A stretch of 64,000 nt of DNA. Source: Gymnodinialimonas ceratoperidinii (GTDB lineage Bacteria; Pseudomonadota; Alphaproteobacteria; Rhodobacterales; Rhodobacteraceae). Of this stretch, positions 25,766-35,582 are shown piece by piece. Each line of letters begins with the position of its first letter. Within the stretch, counting starts at the first letter, position 1. The translations under genes were made by a program, and so were the position numbers. The notes under the pieces were generated by a model, which had not been told where the DNA came from, did not search any database, and worked only from the letters and a program-made list of their open reading frames with translations. The DNA is taken from assembly GCF_019297855.1 (NCBI RefSeq), contig NZ_CP079194.1:3087501-3151500 (forward strand), written 5' to 3'.

Positions 25766-27436
25766 TTATACCTCGATTTTTTTCGGGCGCTTGCGCTCGA
25801 ACCAGAAGACCAGCAACAGGCGCGTCACGTAGATCGCGGTGAAGACCGAGGTCACGATCCCGATCCCCAGCGTGACCGAGAAGCCGCGCACCGGGCCTGA
25901 GCCCAGCACGAAGAGGATCGTCGCGATGATGAAGGTCGTGATGTTGGCGTCGATGATCGCCGACAGGGCCCGCTCGTAGCCCAATTCGATGGCCCGCGCC
26001 GGCCCCTTGGCTGTCTTGAGTTCCTCTCGGATGCGTTCGAACACCAGCACGTTGGCGTCCACCGCCATACCGATGGTCAGCACGATCCCGGCGATGCCCG
26101 GCAGGGTCAGCGTCGCGCCGATCAGCGAGAGCACCCCGAAGATCAGGCCGACGTTGAGGATCAGCGCGATCGAGGCGAAGACGCCGAACAGGCCGTAGCT
26201 CGCCACCATGAAGATCAGCACCGCGGCGAAAGCGATCACGGCTGCCGTCTCGCCGGCCTTGACGCTGTCCGCGCCCAGTTCCGGCCCGATGGTGCGTTCT
26301 TCAAGGAAGGTCATTTCCGCCGGCAGCGCGCCCGCGCGCAGCAGGATCGCCAGCTCGGTCGAGCTCTCGACGTTGAAGTTGCCGCTGATCTGCCCCGCCC
26401 CGCCGGTGATGGCCGAGCGGATGACTGGCGCGCTGATCACCTCTTCGTCGAGCACGATTGCAAAGGGCGCGCCCACGTTGGCGGCCGTATATTCCCCGAA
26501 CGCCCGCGCGCCCGTGGGGTTGAACCGGAAGGTCACGATGGCCTCACCGGTCTGCTGATCGAAGCCCGGCTGGCTGTCGACGAGGTCATCGCCCGTGACC
26601 ACAGGCGTCTCCTCAAGGATGTAATACCCGCCGCCCTCATCGACCGACGGCAGGATCATCTGCCGCGAGTCCGTGTCTTCATCGGGGCTGCTGGCGCGGC
26701 CCACGACCGGGTGGAAGGTCAGCCGCGCGGTGGTGCCGATCAGCTCTTTCAATTCCTGCGCCGAACCGATGCCCGGCACCTGGATCAGGATGCGATCCGA
26801 TCCCTGACGCTGGATCGTCGGCTCCCGCGTGCCCGCCTCATCAACCCGGCGGCGCACGATCTCGATGCTCTGCTGCAAGGTCCGGTCATTCGTCGCCGCC
26901 TGCTCGGATTCGCTGAGCTGCACGGTGATCACGTCACCCGCGCCGCTCACATCCAGCGTGCTCTCGCCGAAACCACCGGTCAGGCTCACGACCGGCTGCC
27001 CCAGCTCGCGCACTGCCGCCACTGCCGCGGCCATGCCCTCCGGCTGGCTGATCCGCACCTGCAAGAGCCCGTCCTCGGCGTCGATCCGGCGGATGGTGCC
27101 CACGGTGTCACGCTCGTCGCGCAACGCGTCGCGCACTTCCGGCCAGAGGCTGTCCATGCGCTGCGTGTAGACGTCTTCTACCTGCACTTCCGCCAGCAGA
27201 TGCGCCCCGCCCCGCAGATCGAGCCCGAGGTTCACCAGCGTCGCCGGCAGGAACGACGGCCAGGCCGCCACATCCGCTTCCTGCTCCGGCGTCTGGGTTC
27301 CCGTCCTCTCGATCTCCGCCACGGCATCATTGTGCCGCTCGACGGTGCCGTAGAAGAAGTTGGGCATCGCAAAGCTGAGGCCCACAAGAACCGTCAGAAT
27401 GATCAGCAGCCGGTTCCAGAGAGGGATCTGCAGCAT
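25766..27436 (-). CDS. secD: Protein translocase subunit SecD
   Basis: A 556-residue SecD with an N-terminal membrane helix, LGLDLRGGAHLLAEV (the SecD signature), a large periplasmic region (GIGSAQELKELIGTTARLTF and NFNVESSTELAILLRAGALP) and the C-terminal six-helix block with VLTIGMAVDANVLVFERIREE. It works in the SecDF-YajC complex at the inner membrane. It is second gene of the yajC-secD-secF operon, 33 bases after yajC. Confidence 0.97.
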   Translation of the reverse strand: MLQIPLWNRLLIILTVLVGLSFAMPNFFYGTVERHNDAVAEIERTGTQTPEQEADVAAWPSFLPATLVNLGLDLRGGAHLLAEVQVEDVYTQRMDSLWPEVRDALRDERDTVGTIRRIDAEDGLLQVRISQPEGMAAAVAAVRELGQPVVSLTGGFGESTLDVSGAGDVITVQLSESEQAATNDRTLQQSIEIVRRRVDEAGTREPTIQRQGSDRILIQVPGIGSAQELKELIGTTARLTFHPVVGRASSPDEDTDSRQMILPSVDEGGGYYILEETPVVTGDDLVDSQPGFDQQTGEAIVTFRFNPTGARAFGEYTAANVGAPFAIVLDEEVISAPVIRSAITGGAGQISGNFNVESSTELAILLRAGALPAEMTFLEERTIGPELGADSVKAGETAAVIAFAAVLIFMVASYGLFGVFASIALILNVGLIFGVLSLIGATLTLPGIAGIVLTIGMAVDANVLVFERIREELKTAKGPARAIELGYERALSAIIDANITTFIIATILFVLGSGPVRGFSVTLGIGIVTSVFTAIYVTRLLLVFWFERKRPKKIEV

Positions 27437-27469
27437 GGGGGCGTCCTTACGTTCTCGAGACCGGGGAGA

Positions 27470-27751
27470 TCAGTCGTTGGCGGGTTCGGTCTTCGAGCGG
27501 ACCTGCGCAATCGTCGGCCGCAGCACGCGAATCTTCACGTCCTTGGCAACCTCGACCTCGACCTCGGTGTCGTCCTTGACCTTGGTGATCTTGCCGATCA
27601 ACCCGCCCTGGGTGACGACCTCATCCCCGCGCCGCAGCGCCGCGACCATCGCCTGATGGTCCTTCACCTTCTTTTGCTGAGGGCGGATGAGGAAGAAATA
27701 CATGATCACGAGGATCAGGATCAGCGGAACAACCTGACTGAAGGCTTCCAT
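27470..27751 (-). CDS. yajC: Preprotein translocase subunit YajC
   Basis: A 93-residue protein with one membrane helix (VVPLILILVIMYFFLI) followed at once by RPQQKKVKDHQAMVAAL and RRGDEVVTQGGLIGKITKV, the YajC signature. It is an accessory subunit of SecDF and begins the Sec accessory operon. Confidence 0.96.
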   Translation of the reverse strand: MEAFSQVVPLILILVIMYFFLIRPQQKKVKDHQAMVAALRRGDEVVTQGGLIGKITKVKDDTEVEVEVAKDVKIRVLRPTIAQVRSKTEPAND

Positions 27752-28246
27752 GGGCTTGCGTCCTTATCATGAAGAGGCCGCGCGCGGCCCGAAGTTGGCA
27801 GTCCGGCCACCCACGCGACCCAGACCTCGAAATTTGCGGCACCCTAAGGGCGCGGTGCAGCGAGTGCAATGCGTGCCTGCCAGCCAGATGGGAGCAGGCT
27901 GCGCGGGGTGCAAGGGGGATGGGGGGAGGTTGATGCGGGTTGCGGCGATTGGGGCGGAGGGGGCGGTGGTGGTGGTGGTGATTAGCGGCGCTTCGCGGCC
28001 CAAAGCTCCCGTTCGTCATGTGGCGGAGTGCTGCGGTGCAGCTTTGCCGGGCTGGCCTCTCGTCAAACTCGCAGCAATTCCGACGCATTACGGTACGCCG
28101 CATGGGTCTAGGTGATTTCTGCCGCGGCAGTTTCAATGGCCGCGTCCAGCCAACCTGTCGCGAACGGTAAACGGTTGAGAAAACGCCATCGGAACCAAAC
28201 ACCGCTTAAGGGGTTTAGTACTAAATTAAGCAGAGAGGACATTCCC
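27752..28246. other. Divergent gap upstream of yajC
   Basis: A 495-base stretch without a supportable gene. It must hold the promoters of yajC (leftward) and of the membrane protein at 28247 (rightward). A purine-rich block with a GTG repeat at 27950-27985 is the only striking feature. GC content falls towards the right end, where the accessory island begins. Confidence 0.5.
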
Positions 28247-29299
28247 ATGTCAGACACCCGGACCGCACCTTCGATTGTTTCAGAGGTTGAACTCGATAGA
28301 GGGGGCAGGACGGCATGGGGGGCCATCATTGCAGGCTCCGTCGTCGGGTTGGCAGTGTTCTTCATGCTCGCTCTTTTGGGAATGGGCATTGGTCTGACAG
28401 CAATCGAAGTGGATTCCAGTAATCCGTTTGGGGTTGTCCCGACAGCTTCGCCCATCTGGTTGTTCATTAGTCAGTTCGTCGCATTAGGCGTCGGTGGCTA
28501 CGTTGCAGGTCGCTTGGCGGGCGTTCTTCACGTGGCGGGTTCGATCCTGCACGGCGCTGCTGTTTGGGGTGTTGCAACCCTCGCGGCGGCGTGGCTGGCG
28601 GTCAGCGCGGGAGCCGGGCTCTTCAATATGGCGGGTGCAGCGCTGAACACGGCTGGTTCTGCAATTTCCACAACGGCATCTGGCGTAGGCGACGCCGCGA
28701 GCGCGGTTATTCCTGACGATGTCAACCTCCCTGACTTGGCTGTCAGCCAAATCGGCATGGAAGACCTGCCCGATCCGGTCGCCGCGCGGTTGCGTGAAAA
28801 CGGTATTACGCCTGCGAACTTTCAGGAAGAAGCCAGAGAGGCTTTCCGTGCAGTCATCAGTCGCGCCGAACAAGCCCGTGCGCGCCGTGCAGTGCTCGGG
28901 ACGGCGACGAGCATCCTGCAGTCCCCAACGGATGCTGGACAAGAAATTTCGGAATTGGCCGACACGCTCGTCGGGGGTGAGAACGCTGTTTTGAATGAAG
29001 AAGATCGTGCAGAGGCGCTGCGTGTTTTGGAGCGCCGCACGGGCCTATCTCGTCAAGAAGCGACGGCGTATGTCGATATGGTCGAAGCTGAATTGGACGA
29101 CCTGCGGGCCGATGCCGAGGAAGCTATTGCTGAAGCTCAGGCTGCATTTGAAGAAGCTCAAGCGCAAGCTTTGGACGCCGCCGATGCAGCAGTCGATGCA
29201 GCAGCTACAGCCGCTTTGCTTGCAGCGCTTGCATCCTTGTTGGGTCTGGCCGCTGCGGCAGGTGGTGCAATCGCGGGCCGACCGACTGACTTAACCTGA
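28247..29299 (+). CDS. PhnA-like membrane protein with helical Ala-rich tail
   Basis: A 350-residue protein. Residues about 20-150 hold four membrane segments (TAWGAIIAGSVVGLAVFFMLALLGMGIGL; IWLFISQFVALGVGGYVAGRL; LHGAAVWGVATLAAAWLAVSAGAGL) as in the alphaproteobacterial 'PhnA-like' proteins. Residues 200-330 are predicted helical with a heptad-like, Ala/Glu-rich stretch (DDLRADAEEAIAEAQAAFEEAQ), and a last hydrophobic segment ends the protein. Codon use is visibly AT-richer (GAA, CAA, GTT) than in neighbours, which suggests transfer. AGAGGAC precedes the ATG. Function is unknown. Confidence 0.65.
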   Translation: MSDTRTAPSIVSEVELDRGGRTAWGAIIAGSVVGLAVFFMLALLGMGIGLTAIEVDSSNPFGVVPTASPIWLFISQFVALGVGGYVAGRLAGVLHVAGSILHGAAVWGVATLAAAWLAVSAGAGLFNMAGAALNTAGSAISTTASGVGDAASAVIPDDVNLPDLAVSQIGMEDLPDPVAARLRENGITPANFQEEAREAFRAVISRAEQARARRAVLGTATSILQSPTDAGQEISELADTLVGGENAVLNEEDRAEALRVLERRTGLSRQEATAYVDMVEAELDDLRADAEEAIAEAQAAFEEAQAQALDAADAAVDAAATAALLAALASLLGLAAAAGGAIAGRPTDLT

Positions 29300-29323
29300 T
29301 TAGGTCTGATGGTGAGATTAAGC

Positions 29324-29352
29324 TATCGCCCGCGCGTCAAGCGCGGGCGATA
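29324..29352 (+). terminator. Perfect 12-bp hairpin after the PhnA-like gene
   Basis: TATCGCCCGCGC pairs fully with GCGCGGGCGATA around a GTCAA loop. It follows the gene by 25 bases. There is no T-run, but the stem is very stable and probably marks the transcript end. Confidence 0.6.
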
Positions 29353-29450
29353 CTGTCTCTCACTCTGTCACTCAATGACCGGGTTCCTAAAGTTCAGTAC
29401 CTAATACGGGTCATGGCAAGCGTGCCTCAGCATGTATCGACAAGCCCCCC

Positions 29451-29915
29451 TCACTCAGCCACCCCCGCAATCATCCCGACGATATGCGTCTGGCGCATGG
29501 GCATGGCGCGGTACATGATCTCGACGCCGCTGGTCGCGATGCCGTCGCCACTCGCGCCCTCGAACCGGCCTGTGCCCGCCACGATGGTCCAGTTGTTCGA
29601 CAAACCGGAGTCGTCGACCGACCAGCGCAGGGTGAAGGTGTCGGCCTGCTCCCCGATGATGCAGATCCCTTCGACCGTGTTCACCCCTCGGCCCGCGAAT
29701 CCGGCGCCGATGCAACGCGCCACGCCGCCGTCCAGCGGGCCCTCGACCACCTCGTAGAACCCCCGGTTGTCCTGCCTGAAATAGACCCCGTCGTGGAGCG
29801 GGAACACCTCCTGGTTGAGCGGGTAGACGACATTCAGATCGATGCGCTCCTGCGCGATGGCCGCGCCGGGGGCGAGCAGCCCGGCGGCGATGGCCCATAT
29901 GAAACCTCTGTGCAT
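29451..29915 (-). CDS. Secreted protein, possible small beta-barrel
   Basis: A 154-residue protein with a clear signal peptide (FIWAIAAGLLAPGAAIA, cut after AIA-Q) and a mature part rich in beta-strand. It contains SNNWTIVAGTGRFEGASGDG, a turn reminiscent of allene-oxide-cyclase-like or avidin-like barrels, and two Cys (ARCIGAG, EGICIIG) that could form a disulfide. The start at 29915 is chosen for GGGAGAGG upstream. The family is not recognised with certainty. Confidence 0.65.
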   Translation of the reverse strand: MHRGFIWAIAAGLLAPGAAIAQERIDLNVVYPLNQEVFPLHDGVYFRQDNRGFYEVVEGPLDGGVARCIGAGFAGRGVNTVEGICIIGEQADTFTLRWSVDDSGLSNNWTIVAGTGRFEGASGDGIATSGVEIMYRAMPMRQTHIVGMIAGVAE

Positions 29916-30001
29916 GTGCCTCTCCCGAGCTTTTATTCGTCCAAATGACCGCCTTGAGACGACCCCGCCCCCCGGCGGAGCCCTTTCCCTGCCTTGGCCG
30001 A

Positions 30002-30286
30002 TCACCCGCTGGCGAAGGTGCTGCCGCGCTCGACGCTCGACATTTTCATCGGCAGTTCCTCGGCCGCTTCCGTGCGGATCTCGTCGATGCGGGCTTGGGC
30101 AGCCTCGCCCGCTGCCTGATCCGCGTATTTGGTGACGACGATGAACGTCCGGTCGCCCGTGCGGACCATGTTCACGCTCTCGGCGCCCAGCCCCTTGACC
30201 AGCGGCACGTATTTGTCGCGCGCCAGCGCCTCCATTTCATCGGTCCAGTCAGTCGTTTCCCAATGTGATACGGAATAAAAAGACAT
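30002..30286 (-). CDS. Small cytosolic protein, possible dimeric alpha/beta-barrel fold
   Basis: A 94-residue protein beginning MSFYSVSHWETTDWTDEMEA. It has a strand-helix-strand pattern (ESVNMVRTGDRTFIVVTKY; AAGEAAQARIDEIRTEAAEE) typical of small ferredoxin-like (ABM/EthD-type) proteins. The start at 30286 has GGAGGA upstream. I do not recognise a named family, and no partner gene is adjacent apart from the secreted protein to its left. Confidence 0.65.
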   Translation of the reverse strand: MSFYSVSHWETTDWTDEMEALARDKYVPLVKGLGAESVNMVRTGDRTFIVVTKYADQAAGEAAQARIDEIRTEAAEELPMKMSSVERGSTFASG

Positions 30287-30483
30287 TTGCAGATCCTCCC
30301 AGATCGTAAGCCCCATTGCGGGGCTCAGAGTGGACAGTCTCGCACGAAACCCAAGTTGACCCTAGGTAAACTTTCCGCCGCCCCACCGGCGCGCGCCCTA
30401 CAACCCCCAGCCTACCAACCTCCCCCCTTCCCCCCCGCGGCTCTTTCCGGCATACCGCGCGCATCAATTGAAGGAGGCTCCCC

Positions 30484-31776
30484 ATGCATGACATCCGCGC
30501 GATCCGCGAGAACCCTGCCGCATTCGACGCCGCCCTGGCGCTTCGGGGATTGTCTCCTGTCTCCTCCGATATTCTCGCCATCGACGCCGCGCGCCGCGAG
30601 GCGATCACCCAGGCCGAGACGGCGCAGGCCGAGCGCAACGCCGCCTCCAAGGACGTCGGCCGTGCGAAGGCCTCGGGCGATGAGGCCGAGTTCGAGCGTC
30701 TGCGCGCGCTGGTCGCCGCCAAGAAGGACGAGATCGCCCGCCTTGACGAAGAGGCCAAGGCCAAGGACGCCGAGCTGACCGCGCTTCTGGAAACCCTGCC
30801 CAACCTGCCCCATCCCGACGTGCCCCCCGGCGCGGACGAGGAGGACAACGTCGAGCAGCACCGCCGCGGCACCCCGCGCAGCTTCGACTTCACCCCGAAG
30901 GAGCACTTCGAGATCAAGGGCGTCGCCGCCAACATGGATTTCGAGACCGCCGCCAAGCTCTCGGGCGCGCGTTTCGTGACGCTCAAGGGCGCCGTGGCCC
31001 GCGTGCACCGGGCGCTGGCGCAGTTCATGCTCGACACTCACACCGAGGAAAACGGCCTGCAGGAGGTCAACGCCCCCGTGCTGGTGCGCGACGAGACCAT
31101 GTATGGCACCGGCCAGCTGCCCAAGTTCGCCGAGGACAGCTACCAGACGACCAACGGCTGGTGGCTGATCCCCACCTCCGAGGTCACGCTGACCTCGCTG
31201 GACGCGGGCAACACCATCGACGAGGCCACCCTGCCCCGTCGCTACACCGCCCACTCGCTCTGCTTCCGGTCCGAGGCCGGCAGCGCGGGCCGTGACACTG
31301 CCGGGATGCTGCGCCAGCACCAGTTCGAGAAGGTCGAGATGGTCTCCATCACCCATCCCGACAACTCCGACGACGAGCAGATGCGCATGCTCGCCTGCGC
31401 CGAGGGCATCCTCGACAAGCTGGAAATCCCCTACCGCACCGTGCTGCTCTGCGCCGGTGACATGGGCTTCGGCGCCACCCGGACCTTCGACATCGAGGCG
31501 TGGTTGCCGGGGCAGGACACCTACCGCGAGATCTCTTCGGTCTCCACCTGCGGCGCGTTTCAGGCCCGCCGGATGAACGCGCGCTTCAAGCCCAGCGCTG
31601 GCGGCAAGCCCGAGTTCGTCCATTCGCTCAACGGCTCCGGCCTTGCCGTCGGGCGCTGCCTGATCGCGGTGCTGGAGAACGGCCAGAACGAGGATGGCTC
31701 CGTCGACCTGCCCGCCGCGCTGCACCCCTGGCTTGGGGGCAAGACCCGGATCGGCGCCGACGGCACGCTGACTTAA
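30484..31776 (+). CDS. serS: Seryl-tRNA synthetase
   Basis: A 430-residue class II synthetase with the N-terminal coiled-coil arm that contacts tRNA-Ser (about residues 25-105, [29 protein letters not shown]). The catalytic core has motif 2 ([20 protein letters not shown]) and motif 3 ([17 protein letters not shown]). It charges tRNA-Ser and tRNA-Sec. AAGGAGG lies upstream of the ATG. It starts a rightward block serS-(TspO-like)-surE-pcm-nlpD. Confidence 0.98.
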   Translation: MHDIRAIRENPAAFDAALALRGLSPVSSDILAIDAARREAITQAETAQAERNAASKDVGRAKASGDEAEFERLRALVAAKKDEIARLDEEAKAKDAELTALLETLPNLPHPDVPPGADEEDNVEQHRRGTPRSFDFTPKEHFEIKGVAANMDFETAAKLSGARFVTLKGAVARVHRALAQFMLDTHTEENGLQEVNAPVLVRDETMYGTGQLPKFAEDSYQTTNGWWLIPTSEVTLTSLDAGNTIDEATLPRRYTAHSLCFRSEAGSAGRDTAGMLRQHQFEKVEMVSITHPDNSDDEQMRMLACAEGILDKLEIPYRTVLLCAGDMGFGATRTFDIEAWLPGQDTYREISSVSTCGAFQARRMNARFKPSAGGKPEFVHSLNGSGLAVGRCLIAVLENGQNEDGSVDLPAALHPWLGGKTRIGADGTLT

Positions 31777-31823
31777 TCTGCGCCTCCGGGGAACCGCGGT
31801 CCCGTGCCGCGCGTTCCCCGGCC

Positions 31824-32552
31824 ATGGCCAGCACTTCTTCCGACCCGTCCCACTCCACCGCCCGCGCCTTGGCGATCGCTGTCTTTGTGGCGGCCATCGC
31901 GTTCGCCGTGGTGCCCTTCTTCGCCAACCCCTTCTCGGGCTTCGAGCCGGGACGCTTCCCCGAGCCCGTCGACAACCCGCCCATCCAGCCTGCCGGATGG
32001 GCCTTCTCGATCTGGGGCGTGATCTACCTCTGGCTGATCGCGGGCACGGGTTTCGGCCTGCTGAAGCGCGCCGACGCGCCGGCATGGGAACCGCACCGGC
32101 CCTGGGCGCTGGTTTCTCTCGTCGTTGGCGCGGCTTGGATTCCCATCGCCAATGCCTCGCCGGTCTGGGCCACGATCCTGATCCTCGTGATGCTGGTCAC
32201 CGCCGTGATGGCGATGGTGAAACTGCCGCGCACCGATGTGGCCTGGGGCCGCTGGCCCTTCGGCCTCTACGCGGGCTGGCTCACCGCGGCCTCCTTCGTC
32301 AGCCTCGCCACGCTGGCGGCGGGCTATGGCGTGATGACCGCCGCGCTCGCCAGCTGGATCGCCCTGCCCGCCGCGCTGATCGTGGCCGCCTTCGTGACCC
32401 TGCGCCACGGCACGCCAACCTACCCGGCTGCCGCCGCTTGGGGCGCGTTCGGCATCGCCGTCGTGAATTGGCCCACCCTCTATGCCATGACCGCCGCCGC
32501 AGGCGCGCTCCTGCTGCTGGTGCTCGCCGTCCGCGCCCTCGCCCGGCGCTAG
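31824..32552 (+). CDS. TspO/MBR-related membrane protein
   Basis: A 242-residue protein with about seven membrane segments. NPPIQPAGWAFSIWGVIYLW and RWPFGLYAGWLTAAS resemble the Trp-rich signatures of the larger bacterial TspO/MBR-like proteins, which bind porphyrins or related ligands. It is longer than the usual TspO of about 160 residues. It lies between serS and surE on the same strand. The ligand is unknown. Confidence 0.65.
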   Translation: MASTSSDPSHSTARALAIAVFVAAIAFAVVPFFANPFSGFEPGRFPEPVDNPPIQPAGWAFSIWGVIYLWLIAGTGFGLLKRADAPAWEPHRPWALVSLVVGAAWIPIANASPVWATILILVMLVTAVMAMVKLPRTDVAWGRWPFGLYAGWLTAASFVSLATLAAGYGVMTAALASWIALPAALIVAAFVTLRHGTPTYPAAAAWGAFGIAVVNWPTLYAMTAAAGALLLLVLAVRALARR

Positions 32553-32615
32553 CCCCGCGCCACCGAGGCGCCGCACCGCTTGCCGCATCGGCAGGCACAA
32601 GATACACCCGCAGAC

Positions 32616-33407
32616 ATGCGCATTCTCATCACCAATGACGACGGCATCAACGCCCCCGGCCTTGAAGTCCTCCACGCCATCGCCACCGATCTTGCCGGCC
32701 CCGAAGGGGAGGTCTGGACCGTCGCGCCCGCCTTCGAGCAATCGGGCGTCGGCCACTGCATCTCCTACACCCATCCCACGATGATCTCGGAGTTCGGCCC
32801 GCGCCGTTTTGCCGCCGAAGGCAGCCCCGCCGACTGCGTGCTTGCGGCGTTGCATGACGTGCTGATGGACACGCCCCCCGACCTCGTCCTGTCGGGCGTC
32901 AACAAGGGCAACAACTCGGCCGAGAACACGCTTTATTCCGGCACCATCGGCGCGGCGATCGAGGCCGCGATCCAGGGCGTACCGGCCATCGCCCTGTCTC
33001 AATACTACGGCCCCGGCAACATCGGCCTCGACAACCAGTTCGAGGCCGCCGCCCACCACGGCGCCGAGGTGATCCGCAAGATCCTCGCCATGCCCGGTGC
33101 CTTTGAGAGCGTCCCCTACAAGCTCTTCTACAACGTGAATTTCCCGCCCCTGCCAGCCGCCGAGGTGCGCGGCATCCGCGCCGTGGGCCAGGGCTTCCGC
33201 GAGAACACCTCGGGCATGGGCATGCGCGCCGACATCGCGCCCAACGGCCGCAAATTCCTCTGGATCACCGGCGCGCCGCAAAACGTGCCCTCGGGCGCCG
33301 ATACCGACGCCACCGCCAACCTCGACGGCTTCATCTCGGTCACGCCGATGCGCGCCGACCTCACCGCCTATGACCGCCTCAGCACCCTGAAAGCGGCCAT
33401 CGAATGA
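32616..33407 (+). CDS. surE: 5'/3'-nucleotidase SurE
   Basis: A 263-residue SurE with the metal site [15 protein letters not shown] at the start and [22 protein letters not shown] in the middle. It is a divalent-metal phosphatase acting on nucleoside monophosphates, linked to stress survival. The start at 32616 is fixed by the conserved N-terminus. Its stop overlaps the pcm start by 4 bases (ATGA), the usual surE-pcm pair. Confidence 0.96.
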   Translation: MRILITNDDGINAPGLEVLHAIATDLAGPEGEVWTVAPAFEQSGVGHCISYTHPTMISEFGPRRFAAEGSPADCVLAALHDVLMDTPPDLVLSGVNKGNNSAENTLYSGTIGAAIEAAIQGVPAIALSQYYGPGNIGLDNQFEAAAHHGAEVIRKILAMPGAFESVPYKLFYNVNFPPLPAAEVRGIRAVGQGFRENTSGMGMRADIAPNGRKFLWITGAPQNVPSGADTDATANLDGFISVTPMRADLTAYDRLSTLKAAIE

Positions 33408-34069
33408 CCGAGGGTTCACGCGAAGACGCCGGCTTTGATGCGGAACGCAAGATGCAGTTCCTCTACCAGCTGCGGCAGAAAGGCGTGATGGACAAACGCG
33501 TGCTCACCGCCATGGAGCGCGTCGACCGCGGCGCCTTCGTCCGCGGCCATTTCGCCTCCCGCGCCTACGAGGACATGCCCCTGCCCATCGGCTCGGGCCA
33601 GACGATCAGCCAGCCCTCCGTGGTCGGCCTGATGACCCAGGCCCTCAACGTACAGCCGCGCGACACGGTGCTGGAGGTCGGCACCGGCTCCGGCTACCAG
33701 GCCGCGATCCTCAGCCACCTCGCACGCCGCGTCTACACCATCGACCGCCACCGCAACCTCACCCGCGAGGCCGAAGTGGTCTTCACCAAGCTCGGCATGG
33801 CCAACATCACCGTGCTGACGCGCGACGGCTCCTTCGGGATGCCCGACCAAGCACCCTTCGACCGCATCCTCGTCACCGCCGCCGCGGAAGACCCGCCCGG
33901 CCCCCTGATGCAGCAACTCAAGGTGGGCGGCGTGATGGTCGTGCCCGTCGGCCAGTCCGACACGGTCCAGAGCCTGATCAAGGTCTCCCGACTCGAGAAA
34001 GGCTACGACTACGAAGAACTGATGCCGGTCCGCTTCGTGCCCCTCGTCGAAGGCACCGCCCGCGAGTAA
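33404..34069 (+). CDS. pcm: Protein-L-isoaspartate O-methyltransferase
   Basis: A 221-residue methyltransferase with the SAM-binding motif [19 protein letters not shown] and the substrate region [21 protein letters not shown]. It repairs isoaspartyl residues in damaged proteins. It is translationally coupled to surE. The next gene, nlpD, follows after about 217 bases that hold a dispersed element. Confidence 0.97.
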   Translation: MTEGSREDAGFDAERKMQFLYQLRQKGVMDKRVLTAMERVDRGAFVRGHFASRAYEDMPLPIGSGQTISQPSVVGLMTQALNVQPRDTVLEVGTGSGYQAAILSHLARRVYTIDRHRNLTREAEVVFTKLGMANITVLTRDGSFGMPDQAPFDRILVTAAAEDPPGPLMQQLKVGGVMVVPVGQSDTVQSLIKVSRLEKGYDYEELMPVRFVPLVEGTARE

Positions 34070-34136
34070 CGCGTCAAACGCCCCCCCGCATCACCCCCCA
34101 CACCAAGCGCCCCGGCCCGAGGCCACCCACCGCCGC

Positions 34137-34170
34137 TCCCCCTTCATCTTGGCCAATACAACTCAATCCC
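34137..34170 (-). repeat. Dispersed element, copy 5
   Basis: CTTCATCTTGGCCAATACAA then CTCAATCCC in plus orientation. Thirty-two bases (34139-34170) are identical to 16065-16096. It lies between pcm and nlpD and contains the palindrome TTGGCCAA. Confidence 0.8.
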
Positions 34171-34286
34171 CCGCTCTCCCTGCGCGCATCCCGCCAAGGC
34201 TGGCCCTTCCGAAACCGGGCAAAGATGTGTAACATATGCCGCAAGAGAGCCGCGGGCTCCGTACATTTGAGGAAGGTTCGAGCGCC

Positions 34287-35429
34287 ATGCGCCTGATCAC
34301 ACAGTATTTTCCCGCGCGAAGGCTGACCCTTCTGGCGCCCGTTCTTCTTGCTGCCTGTGTCGGCGCGCCCGCCGAATGGGATTTCGATCTCCGCCCCAAC
34401 GCGCCGCGCGGCACGGTGACCACGGCGGAACGCCCCGACCCGGACAGCCGCGGCCTGATCTCCTACGACAGCTACCAGGTCGCCATAGCGCGCCGGGGTG
34501 ACACGGTGGCCAGCATCGCCGCGCGCATCGGTCTGTCGGCCTCCGAGCTGGCCTCCTACAACGGTCGCTCCCAGGACGACACGCTGCGCGAGGGCGAGGT
34601 TCTGGCCCTGCCGCGCCGCGTCGACGGTGGCGCGACCTCCGGCACCGACATCGCCTCCATCGCGGGCGCGGCCATCGAAGCGGCAGAGCCCGGCGTTGGC
34701 ACACCTCGCACGCCGCAACTCCCCGACGGGCAGGAGCCTGTGCGCCACCGCATCTCGCGCGGCGAGACGGCCTATTCCGTGGCCCGCCTCTACGGCGTCT
34801 CGGTGCGCAGCCTCGCGGAATGGAACGGCCTCGGCCCGGACCTCGCGGTGCGGGAAGGTCAGTACCTGCTGATCCCCATCGTGATCGAGACCGCTCAGAT
34901 CGCCGATGACAGCCGCCCCGGCGACAGCATCGCGCCCCTGCCCCCCTCGGCCGCCACGCCGCTGCCCGGCACCATCGAAACAGCCGCCCTGCCGGCGCTC
35001 GAAGGCACGGGCACCGGGGCCACGCCACCGGCCACGCCCGCCCCCGCCACACCGGCGCCTGCGCCCGCCCCCGCGCAATCCTCGGCACCGCTCATCCGGC
35101 CGGTCTCGGGCGCCATCGTGCGGGGCTACGGCTCCGGCAACGAAGGCATCGACATCTCGGCCTCCGCCGGCACGGCCGTGCGCGCCGCGGCAGACGGCAC
35201 CGTGGCCGCGATCACCCAGGACACCGACCAGGTGCCGATCCTCGTGATCCGCCACGCCAATGGCCTCCTGACCGTCTACGCCAATATCCAGGACATCACC
35301 GTGTCGCGCGGCGACAGCATCAGCCAAGGCCAGACCGTCGCCCAGATCGCCAGCGGTGATCCCAGCTTCCTCCACTTCGAGGTCCGGCGCGGCTTCGAGG
35401 CGGTCGATCCGGCGGATTACCTGCCCTAA
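34287..35429 (+). CDS. nlpD: NlpD-type lipoprotein: two LysM domains and a degenerate M23 (LytM) domain
   Basis: A 380-residue lipoprotein with lipobox LLAAC, LysM 1 (YQVAIARRGDTVASIAARIGLS), LysM 2 (VRHRISRGETAYSVARLYG), a Pro/Ala-rich linker (about 235-275) and a C-terminal M23 domain. In the last, the zinc His of HxGxD is Asn (NEGID), the catalytic YxH is YAN, and HLHFE is FLHFE. It is therefore probably a non-hydrolytic activator of an amidase in cell separation, like EnvC and NlpD. The ATG at 34287 has GAGGAAGG upstream; the longer frame start at 34236 is not needed. Confidence 0.88.
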   Translation: MRLITQYFPARRLTLLAPVLLAACVGAPAEWDFDLRPNAPRGTVTTAERPDPDSRGLISYDSYQVAIARRGDTVASIAARIGLSASELASYNGRSQDDTLREGEVLALPRRVDGGATSGTDIASIAGAAIEAAEPGVGTPRTPQLPDGQEPVRHRISRGETAYSVARLYGVSVRSLAEWNGLGPDLAVREGQYLLIPIVIETAQIADDSRPGDSIAPLPPSAATPLPGTIETAALPALEGTGTGATPPATPAPATPAPAPAPAQSSAPLIRPVSGAIVRGYGSGNEGIDISASAGTAVRAAADGTVAAITQDTDQVPILVIRHANGLLTVYANIQDITVSRGDSISQGQTVAQIASGDPSFLHFEVRRGFEAVDPADYLP

Positions 35430-35515
35430 GTCATATCGGTGCCATTCCGCGGCATCGGGAAACCCGCTCTCTGAGATAATTCGAGACGCGGCCTCGTCGC
35501 CACTGCTGACCAAGC

Positions 35516-35550
35516 AAAAAGGCCGCGCTCCACAGGCGCGGCCTTTCTTT
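35516..35550. terminator. Bidirectional terminator between nlpD and the HAD-like gene
   Basis: GGCCGCGC pairs with GCGCGGCC (35521-35543), with A5 before it and TTTCTTT after it. It can end transcription from nlpD (plus) and from the convergent HAD-like gene (minus). Confidence 0.9.
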
Positions 35551-35582
35551 CTCGCCCCGATCTGCCCACACGCCGCCTAGCA

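Noticed and set aside
27750-28115. A 121-codon frame in the yajC upstream gap
   Set aside because: Arg/Pro/Gly-rich product with no homology that I recognise, overlapping the yajC start; more likely non-coding.
31773-33419. A 548-codon frame antisense to the TspO-like and surE genes
   Set aside because: Low-complexity Gly/Arg/His-rich product crossing two real genes; shadow frame.
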